Shown here one piece after another: positions 45,768 through 54,712 of a DNA stretch of 64,000 bases. The notes beneath the pieces were generated by a model that did not search any database, had not been told where the DNA came from, and saw only the letters and a program-made list of their open reading frames with translations. This stretch comes from Pseudoalteromonas sp. GCY. GTDB lineage: Bacteria; Pseudomonadota; Gammaproteobacteria; Enterobacterales; Alteromonadaceae. The DNA lies in NCBI RefSeq assembly GCF_016695175.1, contig NZ_CP068022.1, positions 420,001 through 484,000 of the forward strand, written 5' to 3'. Numbering within the stretch: the stretch's first letter is position 1; the number at the start of each line of letters is the position of its first letter. The position numbers were made by a program, and so were the translations under genes.

Positions 45768-45865
45768 GACTTTAGCTCGTACTTCGTTTTCACTCAGTCT
45801 AATAGCTATCACGACACCAAACTAGCCATTTTTGGTACTCAACCATATTTGGAGTACTCATGAAA

Positions 45866-45884
45866 AAAGCCCACGAGGGGCTTT
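45866..45884 (-). terminator. Probable sodA terminator, displaced by an inserted element
   Basis: AAAGCCC (45866-45872) pairs with GGGCTTT (45878-45884) around ACGAG. Read on the minus strand it is followed by six Ts. It lies about 220 bp beyond the sodA stop, with the inverted-repeat element in between. Confidence 0.65.
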
Positions 45885-45885
45885 C

Positions 45886-46082
45886 TAACCTGAGCTTCGG
45901 ATAACTAATGCCTTTCTAGCAGCCAGTTTTAGCGCTAACTGCGTTGAATTCACTTCCAATAGCCCGCTATTAATGCGTAAATTCGCCTTGTTATCCCTAA
46001 AACTCTCTGGCTAGACAGAAAATCATTCAAGATAAATTTTAAAACTATATGTTAGCTCATTACTTACCCAAACCTCAGGTTA
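45886..46082. mobile_element. Miniature inverted-repeat element, copy 1
   Basis: 197 bp bounded by TAACCTGAG and CTCAGGTTA; the inverted ends extend imperfectly to about 19 bp. It is about 80 percent identical to the copy at 63676-63873, with a nearly invariant 60-bp core. Internally the sequence folds back: CTAG...CCAG with CTGGCTAG, GAATT with AATTC, and an apical AATAGC-CC-GCTATT hairpin. No ORF. Clear target duplications were not found. Looks like a non-autonomous, hairpin-forming element. Confidence 0.65.
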
Positions 46083-46101
46083 AATAACTGAGGAAAAAGT
46101 A

Positions 46102-46713
46102 CTAACTTATTGCTTGATTATATCTTCGCTCAACTTCAGACCAATTGATGACGTTGTAAAAAGCGGCGATGTATTCTGGTCGACGATTTTGATACTTGAG
46201 GTAATAGGCGTGCTCCCACACATCTAAACCTAATATTGGGGTATGCTCCTCCATGTAAGGGCTGTCTTGGTTGAGACTACTCGTCACCGCTAATTTGCCA
46301 TTTTCATCTACAACTAACCATGCCCAGCCACTGCCAAATCGACTGACAGCAGCGTTTGTAAATTCAGTTTTAAAGCTATCAAAACCGCCGAGCTCACTTT
46401 CTATCGCTTGTTTTAACGGCCCATCACATAAAGGCGCATAATTTGGAGTCATAATTTGCCAGAACAAACTATGGTTATTGTGCCCGCCGACATGTTCTTG
46501 CACTGCTTTTTGTAAGGTTTCAGGTAACGTTTTAATGTTTCTCAGCAACGTTTCGGTGTCTTTACCCTCGAACTCCGTCCCCTCTAATGCTGCGTTTGCT
46601 TTATTTATATATGTCTGATGATGCAAAGTATGATGGATCTCCATCGTTTTCGCGTCGATATGTGGTTCCAGTGCATCATATGCGTACGGTAACTCAGGTA
46701 AGGTATAAGCCAT
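46102..46713 (-). CDS. sodA: Superoxide dismutase, SodA (Mn) type
   Basis: 203 residues closely collinear with E. coli SodA. Metal ligands are in [17 protein letters not shown] and [19 protein letters not shown] and NQDSPYME support the Mn rather than Fe branch. Cytoplasmic detoxification of superoxide. Preceded by a small gene 14 bp upstream and a Fur-box-like site, as expected for an iron-repressed Mn-SOD. Confidence 0.92.
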   Translation of the reverse strand: MAYTLPELPYAYDALEPHIDAKTMEIHHTLHHQTYINKANAALEGTEFEGKDTETLLRNIKTLPETLQKAVQEHVGGHNNHSLFWQIMTPNYAPLCDGPLKQAIESELGGFDSFKTEFTNAAVSRFGSGWAWLVVDENGKLAVTSSLNQDSPYMEEHTPILGLDVWEHAYYLKYQNRRPEYIAAFYNVINWSEVERRYNQAIS

Positions 46714-46727
46714 TCGACCTCCAAATG

Positions 46728-47246
46728 TTAATGTAAAACGCGAGAATGCAGGTGCGTTACCAGCATCGCTTCGTTAATTTGATGAATAAGCTCAGGTAAA
46801 TGAGGATAGCGTTTTGCAAAATGGATCAGCTCATGCCGAGTTTTATGCAAATGATGCAAGACGATAGGCGCAAGTTCGTTGTTATATTCAAGGTAGGTTG
46901 CATGTATCTTCAGATGGATTGAGATAAGTTGCTGGCACGCTCTATTTGGTTGGTCAAGCGCAATAAAAGTGTCAGCTAGATTATGCGCGGATACCACGAC
47001 AGCTGGCAAACTGTGCTCTATGGCACTCATCACGACACTGTCTTTTTGGCATAATAAAAACCCATCTAAAATACCTGTCGCAAGTGTCAATGCAACCTGA
47101 TATTCGTCACGGGCACGCAGAAAAATTTGCGCTTGATATGCTTGATTACCTGAGAGTATTTTAGCTTGCCAAGGTGACAGCACTGAAGATAACGCGCAAG
47201 CTCCGCTGGCTAAGCGATTTGCACTAAGGTCCATGCGATTTTTCAT
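46728..47246 (-). CDS. Conserved-type helical protein in the sodA operon
   Basis: 172 residues, soluble and all-helical (TPR-like appearance: [25 protein letters not shown]), with many His residues toward the C-terminus. I do not recognise a characterised family. It is the first gene of the sodA transcript. A gene of unknown function also precedes sodA in Pseudomonas fumC operons, but I cannot claim homology. Confidence 0.65.
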   Translation of the reverse strand: MKNRMDLSANRLASGACALSSVLSPWQAKILSGNQAYQAQIFLRARDEYQVALTLATGILDGFLLCQKDSVVMSAIEHSLPAVVVSAHNLADTFIALDQPNRACQQLISIHLKIHATYLEYNNELAPIVLHHLHKTRHELIHFAKRYPHLPELIHQINEAMLVTHLHSRVLH

Positions 47247-47331
47247 ATTCTACCCTTTTACCGAACTAGCTTACTTGTGCAAGCAAACCAGTATGAGCTA
47301 TTGGGGCACTATACGATCACATAAACATTAA

Positions 47332-47346
47332 TGCAAACCATTTTCA
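47332..47346. promoter_or_regulatory. Fur-box-like site upstream of the sodA operon
   Basis: TGCAAACCATTTTCA agrees with TGATAATNATTATCA at about 10 of 14 positions and lies 85 bp upstream of the first gene. Iron repression of Mn-SOD is established in other Gammaproteobacteria. Confidence 0.35.
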
Positions 47347-47353
47347 TTTGTAT

Positions 47354-48241
47354 TTATTTAATTTCTACACACTGATGTGTTACCAAAGAGTCCTCGGTTA
47401 ATTCAAGTGTGGTATGCGACAATCCAAACCGCAACTGTAAACCCTCTTTTAACCGCGCTAGCGTGCTTTGGTTGCTCAAGGACGTAATTACAACTTGCGC
47501 CTCTAAAATATATTCATGCTCATTGAGCTGCCAAACATGAATATGGCTTACTGTCTTAACATTCTCTTGAGTCTCAAGATATTCCTTAACCTCTTGAATA
47601 TTCATATTATCTGGTGTTGCCTGCATGAGAATTCTAATACTACTTTTACTCAGTTCAACGCCATGGTAAATCACGTACGCGGAGATCAACACAGTGGCGA
47701 TAAGATCCACCACGTACCATTGATATAAAATGATTAATGTTCCAGCCACGATCACCGCAACGGAAGCCGCAGCATCAGAAACATTGTGAATAAATGCCGC
47801 ACGAATATTTAGGCTGGTTTTTGCACCTGCAGAATAAGTAATAAGTGCTGTGATAACATCGATAACTAACGCTAAGGCCGCGAGCCACACCACTATCCAG
47901 CCATCAATTGGCTCTGGATTTAAAAATCGAGAAATCGCCTCGAATAGCAGATAACCCCCAACAACAATGAGTGTCGCGCTATTAATTAACGCCCCAATTA
48001 TTTCAGCACGTTGATAGCCATAAGTGAGTTCAAGTGAGGCAGGCTTTCTTGCAACTTTTTGCGCGACTAACGCGATAATAAGCGCACCGGCGTCACTTAA
48101 ATTATGTAGCGCATCAGCAACCAAAGAGAGACTGCCAGAGAGAATGCCACCAACGACCTGCGCGACACTCAGTAGAATATTAACAAATACGGCCCAACCG
48201 AGCTTGTTTCCATGATGATGATGTGCGTGAGACATACTCAA
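47354..48241 (-). CDS. Cation diffusion facilitator, CzcD/ZitB type
   Basis: 295 residues, six membrane helices. His-rich N-terminus (SHAHHHHG). Metal-site pairs HxxxD in DALHNLSD (TM2) and FIHNVSD (TM5). C-terminal cytoplasmic domain with SHIHVWQL. Exports Zn, Co or Cd in exchange for protons. Follows czcA by about 50 bp with a hairpin between, so part of the metal-efflux set. Confidence 0.9.
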   Translation of the reverse strand: MSMSHAHHHHGNKLGWAVFVNILLSVAQVVGGILSGSLSLVADALHNLSDAGALIIALVAQKVARKPASLELTYGYQRAEIIGALINSATLIVVGGYLLFEAISRFLNPEPIDGWIVVWLAALALVIDVITALITYSAGAKTSLNIRAAFIHNVSDAAASVAVIVAGTLIILYQWYVVDLIATVLISAYVIYHGVELSKSSIRILMQATPDNMNIQEVKEYLETQENVKTVSHIHVWQLNEHEYILEAQVVITSLSNQSTLARLKEGLQLRFGLSHTTLELTEDSLVTHQCVEIK

Positions 48242-48263
48242 TCCTATTTATTGATCCGAAGAA

Positions 48264-48284
48264 GGGGCCACTCTCAACGGCCCC
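48264..48284 (-). terminator. Hairpin between czcA and the CDF gene
   Basis: GGGGCC/GGCCCC stem with a nine-base loop, followed on the minus strand by TTCTTC. Probably partial termination after czcA. Confidence 0.5.
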
Positions 48285-48292
48285 CACGGGCA

Positions 48293-51200
48293 TTACGAAT
48301 TTTTAATTTGCTTTGAGAATAGTGGATAAAGTGCTGGCAATACAAACAAAGTCAGCAAGGTTGACGTTAATAATCCACCAACAATGACACTGGCAAGCGG
48401 CCTTTGAATTTCAGCGCCCACTCCTGTCGATAACAGCATGGGAATAAGTCCCAGTGCTGAGGTGATCGCAGTCATTAGTACGGGTCTAAGCCTTGAAATT
48501 GCTCCCTCAAAGACACCTGAATGAAGCGATTCTCCCGCAGCCAATCGCTGGTTTATGCTCTCAACCATCACTACACCATTAAGTACCGCGACACCGAATA
48601 AGGTGATAAACCCAACCGAGCTTGGGACCGATAGATATTGTCCTGAGATATATAAAGAAAATACCCCACCAATGACCGCAAGCGGCACATTCACTAAAAT
48701 AAGCGCAGCCTGAGCCATTGAGCCAAATGCAAAGTAAAGCAAGAGTGCTATTAGCGCCAAAGATAGCGGCACCACGATTGCCAAGCGTTTTTGTGCTCGT
48801 TGCTGGTTTTCAAATTGACCACCGATTTCAACACCATAACCTGTTGGTAAGTCAACTTTACTATCAATAGCCGCGCGAATATCACTCACTACACTGCCCA
48901 TATCCCGACCTTGCACATTAGCTTGGATCACCACTCGACGTTGAACGTCATCTCGTCTTACTTGCGGTGGACCAGATTGATATTCAACATTCGCAACATC
49001 AGCCAACCGGATCCACGCCCCTGAACTCGATTGTAAGCGTATTTCTTCAATGGTCTGTTTGCTTTGACGGTATTGAGGTGCCAAGCGGACATAAATATCA
49101 TAGCGTTCGTTACCGTTGATGACCTGCCCCGCTTTACTGCCACCAATTCCATCTTGCACTAATGCCATAACGTCCCCGACAGCTAAACCGTAGCGAGATA
49201 ACGCTTGACGTTTTGGAGTAATGATCAGCTGTGACTCACCTGCTATTTGCTCAAGTTGTACGCCCTCTGTCCCTTCAACTTGCGCCACGGCCGCTTCAAT
49301 TTCCTTTCCTTTTTTTGCAAGCACAGCTAAGTCTGGGCCAAACAACTTAATCGCCAACTGCGCTTTAACACCTGAGAGTAATTCATCAACACGCGTCGCA
49401 ATAGGTTGTGAAAAATTAAACAGTAAGCCGGGGTAAGCCGATAGTTTTTGTTCCATCAAAGCTTGTAATTCGTAGCGATTATTTGCGCTTTGCCACTGTG
49501 CTACTGGCGCAAGGCCAATATAGATTTCAATGTTATTTACCGGTTCAGGATCGCCACCTATCTCAGCTCTACCAATTCTGCTTAGCGCGTAGTTTACCTC
49601 AGGAAAAGTGAGCAGCATTTTTTCCATCTCAGGCGCAACATTAAGCGCGGTTTCAAGACTTGCGGAAGGTGCTAGCGTTACCCTTAGGTTGATGGTGCCT
49701 TCTTCAAGCTCCGGGACAAATTCGGTGCCAATTTTAGTGAACGTAAAACCGGCCGTCGCCATCAATAATATGACGATTGCCATCAATAACTTTTGCCTAT
49801 GCAACACTCGATTTAACGTCCAGCGGTAGCCTTTTTCTAGCGCAACGAGAATAATACTCTCTCGCGCTTTAACACCATGTTTAAATAAGTAGGTCGCAAG
49901 CGCAGGGACAATGATAAGCGCTACAAATATCGCCGCAATAACAGCCAAAATAATACTGATTGCCATAGGCTGAAATAATTTAGCTTCAACTCCTTCAAAA
50001 CTAAATAACGGGGTGAACACCACTAAGATAATACTGGCAGCAAAAAAGATTGGCCTTGACACTTCCTTTCCTGCGAGCTCAACAATGAGTCCTACAGAAA
50101 AGTCATCACTTTCCTTTTGCCTTGTTAGGTGTTTAAAGATGTTCTCTACCATCACCACTGAGCCGTCAACTAACATCCCTATCGCGACTGCGATACCGCC
50201 TAGCGACATTAAGTTGGCCGAGACGCCAAGCCACGCCATAACCACAAGTGCAATGGCAATTGAAATAGGAATTGAGATGAGCACCAGAAAAGTTGCTCTC
50301 AGGTTCATTAAAAACAGCGCGAGCACCACAACGATAAAAATAAATGCCAGTGCCAAGGCTTCAACGACAGTTTGTACTGCTTTGCTAATCAAGTCAGACT
50401 GATCGTAAAAAGGCTCAAACCTTACCCCTTCAGGTAGTGCTTTATTAATAAGTTCCACGCGGTTGTTAATGCTATCAATGGTTGCTTTGGTGTTTGCTCC
50501 CATTCGCTTGAGCACTATACCTGTTACGACTTCACCGAGCTGTTCCACTTCACCAGAGGCGCTTTTTCTAGACATCGTGACAGCGCCTTGACGGATTTCT
50601 CCACCAATCGATACAGTGGCAACCTGAGCCACTGTCACGACCGTGCCATCAATGGTTTTGACGGGCACGTTGGCAATCTCCTCGATCCCCTTCTCCCCAC
50701 TTTGAAACCAGCCAGTTCCGCGGATCACCAACTGCTCTTGACCGCGCTCTAAATACCAGCCGCCGACATTTTGGTTATTACGCTCGATGGCACTCACCAC
50801 ATCTTGCTGAGTGAGTGCATAAGCCAATAGCTTATTTGGGTCGATATTGACTTGATACTGACGCACATCGCCGCCAAAAGCCAATACATCAGTTACTCCG
50901 TCAATTGGCATAATTAACAGCTTAACCACCCAGTCATTGAGACTACGTAAGGCCATTGCATCATATTCAGAGTTCGGATCGCTCATCAGCATATATTGAA
51001 ATACTTGACCAAGCCCTGATGTATTTGGCCCCATTTCTGGCGTACCCACACCGCTTGGGATCAACTCCTTTGCAGCTTGGAGGCGCTCAAATACCAACTG
51101 TCTGGCAAAATAGATATCCGTGCCTTCCTTAAATACCACCGTAACGCCAGATAGACCTGTTTTAGAAATTGAACGCACTTGCTGCACATCAGGCAAGGCA

Positions 51201-51421
51201 TACATCACAGCCTCAATTGGATAGGTGATTAACTGCTCAACCTCTTCCGCTGCCAGTCCAGGCGCTTCAGTATTCACCGCAACCTGCACATTCGTTACAT
51301 CGGGAAACGCATCTAAGTTGAGCTTTGGGATCGTCACGCTAGCAGTTGCTGTGATAACGAGTAAAAAAAGAATAATTAGAAGCCGATTGTTTACAGACCA
51401 ATCGATAATTCGATTAAACAT
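48293..51421 (-). CDS. Heavy-metal RND efflux pump, CzcA/CusA family
   Basis: 1042 residues from the ATG at 51421, which has a GGGGG site; the frame is open 20 codons further but overlaps czcB. Twelve membrane helices and two large periplasmic domains. TM4 carries the heavy-metal RND signature with Asp and Glu (IGMLVDGSVVMVEN). Expels divalent metals from periplasm or cytoplasm. Partners: adaptor gene 13 bp upstream; the outer-membrane channel gene is absent. Confidence 0.92.
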   Translation of the reverse strand: MFNRIIDWSVNNRLLIILFLLVITATASVTIPKLNLDAFPDVTNVQVAVNTEAPGLAAEEVEQLITYPIEAVMYALPDVQQVRSISKTGLSGVTVVFKEGTDIYFARQLVFERLQAAKELIPSGVGTPEMGPNTSGLGQVFQYMLMSDPNSEYDAMALRSLNDWVVKLLIMPIDGVTDVLAFGGDVRQYQVNIDPNKLLAYALTQQDVVSAIERNNQNVGGWYLERGQEQLVIRGTGWFQSGEKGIEEIANVPVKTIDGTVVTVAQVATVSIGGEIRQGAVTMSRKSASGEVEQLGEVVTGIVLKRMGANTKATIDSINNRVELINKALPEGVRFEPFYDQSDLISKAVQTVVEALALAFIFIVVVLALFLMNLRATFLVLISIPISIAIALVVMAWLGVSANLMSLGGIAVAIGMLVDGSVVMVENIFKHLTRQKESDDFSVGLIVELAGKEVSRPIFFAASIILVVFTPLFSFEGVEAKLFQPMAISIILAVIAAIFVALIIVPALATYLFKHGVKARESIILVALEKGYRWTLNRVLHRQKLLMAIVILLMATAGFTFTKIGTEFVPELEEGTINLRVTLAPSASLETALNVAPEMEKMLLTFPEVNYALSRIGRAEIGGDPEPVNNIEIYIGLAPVAQWQSANNRYELQALMEQKLSAYPGLLFNFSQPIATRVDELLSGVKAQLAIKLFGPDLAVLAKKGKEIEAAVAQVEGTEGVQLEQIAGESQLIITPKRQALSRYGLAVGDVMALVQDGIGGSKAGQVINGNERYDIYVRLAPQYRQSKQTIEEIRLQSSSGAWIRLADVANVEYQSGPPQVRRDDVQRRVVIQANVQGRDMGSVVSDIRAAIDSKVDLPTGYGVEIGGQFENQQRAQKRLAIVVPLSLALIALLLYFAFGSMAQAALILVNVPLAVIGGVFSLYISGQYLSVPSSVGFITLFGVAVLNGVVMVESINQRLAAGESLHSGVFEGAISRLRPVLMTAITSALGLIPMLLSTGVGAEIQRPLASVIVGGLLTSTLLTLFVLPALYPLFSKQIKNS

Positions 51422-51434
51422 GGTAAGGCCCCCT

Positions 51435-52544
51435 TTAATGGTTATGCGGATCGAAGCCAGCTTTGGCTTGCTCTGACGCAATAAAGAAAGCCCCAGTTAC
51501 GGCCACGCGTTCACCCACAGCCAAACCGATAACTTCAACCTGAGCGCCAAAGTCTTCACCTAAAGTCACTTCTTTGGGATGGAACTCACCGGGCGCTTCT
51601 TCAATGTACACCACCCAATCACCGTCAGGGCCACGACTTAACGCATCTGCAGGTAACGCAATGATTGACTCCTTTGACGGTATGATAAAGTTGACGTTTA
51701 CAAACATCCCTGCATGTAGCTTGTCGTCACTATTTTCAACCAATAGGCGGATCTGTCTGGTTCGAGTAATGGGATCGATAGTATGCGCTTCTTGGATAAC
51801 ACGAGCAGTGTATTGCTGATCTTCTATGCCAATCAATGCTTTAGAGTTAACCGCTAACGAAAGTTGAGAGTTGGGTTGTAAACGGGCTTCCACCCATAGC
51901 TCGCTTTCATCAGTGATTGCCATTAAAGTTGTGCCGGATGCTACATGCTGGCCCTGCGTAAAGGCATCTTGAGTTACCACCCCCTCGCGCTCAGCAACGA
52001 GCGTATATTGGCCAAGTTCACTGGCGGGCTTAGTGGCTATTTCTTTAATCTCTTTTTCTGTGACCCCAAGTGCCAACAACTTTGAATAAGCCGAACTAAA
52101 ATCGGCACTTGCTTGAACGCGCTCACGCTCACTGATGGTTTCTTTGCTTAAGCGTTTAACTCTATCCCACTCTGTTGAAGCGACCAAATACTGCGCTTGG
52201 GCCTGCGCCATTGCCTCTGAGAATAAGGTGATAAGTGGATCATTAACATTAACCATAGAGCCAAGCGTAGTGTGTCGCTTTAACACGATTGAATCGGCTC
52301 TTGGCGATACTAAATAGCTGGTATAACCATTGGCTTTTACTTCCCCAGGAGCAAAATAAAAGCGCTCATGGCTTTCCAGCTTGACTTCTTTGGTCTGAAT
52401 TCCGGCAAAACGCATCTGCTGTTGCGTTAGTACGATGGCATTTTCTTCCTCTTCATGTTCTTCATGACCGTCGCCGGCATATGCCAGCGAGCTAAAAAGC
52501 GCGTTCACCGCGAAATAAATGGAGAAAATTTTAAAGTTTGTCAT
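51435..52544 (-). CDS. Heavy-metal RND periplasmic adaptor, CzcB type
   Basis: 369 residues. Signal peptide ending at LAYA, then a metal-attracting His/Glu-rich stretch (GDGHEEHEEEE), a barrel-sandwich domain, a short coiled coil (about 110-165) and beta-barrel domain. C-terminal His residues DPHNH. Links CzcA to an outer-membrane factor encoded elsewhere. Confidence 0.88.
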   Translation of the reverse strand: MTNFKIFSIYFAVNALFSSLAYAGDGHEEHEEEENAIVLTQQQMRFAGIQTKEVKLESHERFYFAPGEVKANGYTSYLVSPRADSIVLKRHTTLGSMVNVNDPLITLFSEAMAQAQAQYLVASTEWDRVKRLSKETISERERVQASADFSSAYSKLLALGVTEKEIKEIATKPASELGQYTLVAEREGVVTQDAFTQGQHVASGTTLMAITDESELWVEARLQPNSQLSLAVNSKALIGIEDQQYTARVIQEAHTIDPITRTRQIRLLVENSDDKLHAGMFVNVNFIIPSKESIIALPADALSRGPDGDWVVYIEEAPGEFHPKEVTLGEDFGAQVEVIGLAVGERVAVTGAFFIASEQAKAGFDPHNH

Positions 52545-52623
52545 TCGATACTCTTTTACTCAAGAACGTAAGTTGACGTTCAAAACCGTTAGCTTGTGTA
52601 GCGAATTGCACCAAGCATTGCTT

Positions 52624-52731
52624 TTACAGTGCCAATTCGCGGACAAGAATGCGCTTCTCAAGCAGACGTGATTTATCTGTAATCAACGTCAATAACTGAG
52701 AAGGAGTAATACCAATCCGTGTTAAAGTAGC
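52624..52731 (-). pseudogene. Possible 3' remnant of a lost gene (czcC position)
   Basis: Minus-strand frame ending in TAA at 52624 encodes about 27 protein-like residues (TPSQLLTLITDKSRLL...VRELAL) with no start codon. The frame then runs into the short inverted repeat at 52709-52755 and stops at a TGA. It lies just where czcC usually sits, between a czcI-like gene and czcB. Identity with CzcC is not shown; it could also be chance. Confidence 0.3.
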
Positions 52732-52755
52732 TCATTTACTTAATACAATTGGTAT
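52709..52755. repeat. 47-bp inverted repeat of the ATACCAAT type
   Basis: ATACCAAT (52709-52716) and ATTGGTAT (52748-52755) bound 31 bases. ATACCAAT or its complement ATTGGTAT also occurs at intergenic positions near 18952, 31904 and 31970, and a shorter ATACCAA near 35935, so it is probably a dispersed genomic repeat. Confidence 0.5.
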
Positions 52756-52849
52756 AAACGGAGTAGGCAGTATCACTGAAAGCAAAACACATAAGCATAG
52801 AAAACGGGCCTAGTTGCTTACTCACAAGCACGAATTTGCGCTAAGTTGG

Positions 52850-52888
52850 GTTTATCAATTTACTCATTAACCTAAACTCAGGTTAGTT
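52850..52888. mobile_element. Solo end fragment of the inverted-repeat element
   Basis: CTCATTAACCTAAACTCAGG then TTAGTTA resembles the right end of the 198-bp element (CTCATT...AAACCTCAGGTTAGTTA at 63847-63877). No left end is present. Forms TAACCT/AGGTTA at 52868-52885. Confidence 0.4.
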
Positions 52889-52927
52889 AAGTTAAATTGA
52901 GGTCACGCCTTCAATGATAACCGCTAC

Positions 52928-53254
52928 TTAAGCGATCGGTGGACGATGTGCTTGCTCTACAAAAGCGCGCACTTTGGTATCAGATTGAGGATAAATTTCG
53001 CTATTTGGTCGCATTTCAAAGGGGATAAAAGATTTTAAAATCACTAAATTCAAATGCGTCCCACTGCAATGGCCACAGTGGTGGCAATCTTTTGTATGAT
53101 GTCCGCTGGGGTCTGCTTGCGCATCTTCAGCATGATCGTGAGTATGTTGGAGGTGAGGCACTTCGATTTGATGGAAGCTAGATTCAGACGCGAATACACT
53201 CACAGATTGCACCGCGAGTAGAAGCATCACAAAAATCAGGATTAGCTTATTCAA
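52928..53254 (-). CDS. CzcI-like His/Cys-rich periplasmic peptide
   Basis: 108 residues. Signal peptide ending near VFASES, then a metal-binding stretch HTHDHAED and DCHHCGHCSGTH. Small proteins of this type (CzcI, CopL-like) precede czc operons and modulate metal induction. First gene of the metal set, 383 bp upstream of czcB. Confidence 0.7.
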   Translation of the reverse strand: MNKLILIFVMLLLAVQSVSVFASESSFHQIEVPHLQHTHDHAEDAQADPSGHHTKDCHHCGHCSGTHLNLVILKSFIPFEMRPNSEIYPQSDTKVRAFVEQAHRPPIA

Positions 53255-53432
53255 ATCTACATTTCTCTTTAAAACAAAAGATCGTTTTCAATTTACCACC
53301 TGCACCTGTCCTGTCAATAGTAGCGCTAAGCTTTAAGTCTTATTTTTGCTTACGTTACTAAATACCTCTACCTAATACACTCAAAATGAAATAACAATAA
53401 TTTGCATTGTTAGGCCAAAACATCAACTTAAA

Positions 53433-53447
53433 TGCGAATTATAATCA
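53433..53447. promoter_or_regulatory. Fur-box-like site upstream of bfr pair 2
   Basis: TGCGAATTATAATCA matches TGATAATNATTATCA at 11 of 14 informative positions, 92 bp before the bfr start codon. Confidence 0.4.
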
Positions 53448-53538
53448 ATATATAACACTATGTTTTATAAAGATTTTTCATTGACACATCAAAGAAATCC
53501 GTTAGACTAGCCGCATATTCACAGTTTGAGGTAACAGC

Positions 53539-54006
53539 ATGCAAGGTAAACAAAAAGTCATCGACGCATTCAATAAGCTATTAGCCAATGAGCTTGCAGC
53601 TATCGATCAATATTTCATCCATTCACGTATGTACGAAGATTGGGGTTTGAGCAAACTATACCAACGCCTTGAGCACGAACGTGAAGAAGAAACGACGCAT
53701 GCGGATTGGTTGATCAAACGCATTCTTTTCTTGGAAGGGGTACCTAACATGACAAAACGTCGTGATCTACTCATCGGCCAAGATGTTAAGTCTATGATGG
53801 AAAACGACTTAAAACTAGAGCTTGAAGTCGTCGAATGTGTTAAAGAAGCAATCAAAATCTGTGAAGAAGAGCAAGACTATCAGTCTCGAGAAACGCTTGA
53901 AAAGCTGTTGTTTGATACGGAAGAAGATCATGTTTACTGGCTAGAGCAGCAAATTCGTCTGATTGATCTTATCGGTGCCCCGAATTATATCCAATCTCAG
54001 CTTTAA
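53539..54006 (+). CDS. bfr: Bacterioferritin, ferroxidase-type subunit (pair 2)
   Basis: 155 residues. Ferroxidase ligands are intact (Glu18 in LANELAAIDQY, Glu and His in EETTH, Glu and His in TEEDH). The haem Met52 is replaced by Thr. First gene of the pair, with a GAGGTAA ribosome site and a Fur-like box upstream. Paired with a haem-type subunit 14 bp downstream; its counterpart in the 26-27 kb pair is the second gene instead of the first. Confidence 0.9.
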   Translation: MQGKQKVIDAFNKLLANELAAIDQYFIHSRMYEDWGLSKLYQRLEHEREEETTHADWLIKRILFLEGVPNMTKRRDLLIGQDVKSMMENDLKLELEVVECVKEAIKICEEEQDYQSRETLEKLLFDTEEDHVYWLEQQIRLIDLIGAPNYIQSQL

Positions 54007-54020
54007 TAAGGACTCTACAA

Positions 54021-54485
54021 ATGAAAGGTGATAGAGAAGTAATCGTAGCGCTTAATAAAGTATTGGCCAATGAATTAGTGGGTATCAATCAATACTTTTT
54101 GCACGCACGTATGTTTAAAGACTTCGGTTTTAGCCAGTTAGATAAAGCGGATTATAAGGTCTCAATACAAAAAATGAAAAACGCCGACCGCCTTATCGAG
54201 CGAATTTTGTTCTTAGAAGGCCTTCCTAATTTACAAGATTTAGGTCGTTTAAAAATTGGTGAAAATAGCGCTGAGATGATTGATTGCAATATGGCATTTG
54301 AGCAAGCATCATTGGTCGACCTGCAAGCAGCAATTAAGTTGTGTGAAGAAAAGCAAGATTACATTAGCCGTGAAGCACTAGACAAAATTCAAAATGAGCA
54401 AGAAGAGCAAATTGACTGGCTTGAAACTCAGCAGCATCTAATTAAGGTGATGGGAATAGAAAACTACTTACAGTCTCAACTATAA
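54021..54485 (+). CDS. bfr: Bacterioferritin, haem-type subunit (pair 2)
   Basis: 154 residues. Met52 is kept (QKMKN), while Glu51 is Lys, His54 is Asn and His130 is Gln (EEQIDW), so the ferroxidase centre cannot form. Complements the preceding subunit. Convergent with bfd, whose product reduces the haem to release stored iron. Confidence 0.9.
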   Translation: MKGDREVIVALNKVLANELVGINQYFLHARMFKDFGFSQLDKADYKVSIQKMKNADRLIERILFLEGLPNLQDLGRLKIGENSAEMIDCNMAFEQASLVDLQAAIKLCEEKQDYISREALDKIQNEQEEQIDWLETQQHLIKVMGIENYLQSQL

Positions 54486-54496
54486 GTATTTAATTG

Positions 54497-54528
54497 AGGT
54501 TGCGCGATAATTTATTGTTACGCAACCT
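54497..54528. terminator. Bidirectional terminator overlapping the end of bfd
   Basis: AGGTTGCG (54497-54504) and CGCAACCT (54521-54528). The right arm includes the last codons of bfd, so one hairpin serves both convergent units. Confidence 0.7.
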
Positions 54529-54712
54529 GATCAGTGACGTCAACAATTGCAATCAGCTTTTCATTTAAAATTTTCTTCGCACAGTTACAGCACTTTCCAC
54601 ACTGCTTACCAACAGATAATGTCTGGCTAAGATCACGCATCGAACGAGCACCACTGTCTATCGTCTCTGCAATCTTTTTATCTGTAACACCATGACAAAT
54701 GCATACGTACAT
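54518..54712 (-). CDS. bfd: Bacterioferritin-associated ferredoxin
   Basis: 64 residues, [2Fe-2S] protein with Cys ligands in CIC (4, 6) and CGKCCNC near residue 38-41. Docks on bacterioferritin haem and reduces it to mobilise iron. A very good Fur-box match lies 50 bp upstream, fitting induction in iron starvation. Confidence 0.93.
   Translation of the reverse strand: MYVCICHGVTDKKIAETIDSGARSMRDLSQTLSVGKQCGKCCNCAKKILNEKLIAIVDVTDQVA

Noticed and set aside
51422..51481. Extended N-terminus of the CzcA-type pump
   Set aside because: It overlaps czcB and has no ribosome site; the ATG at 51421 begins the standard RND N-terminus behind GGGGG.
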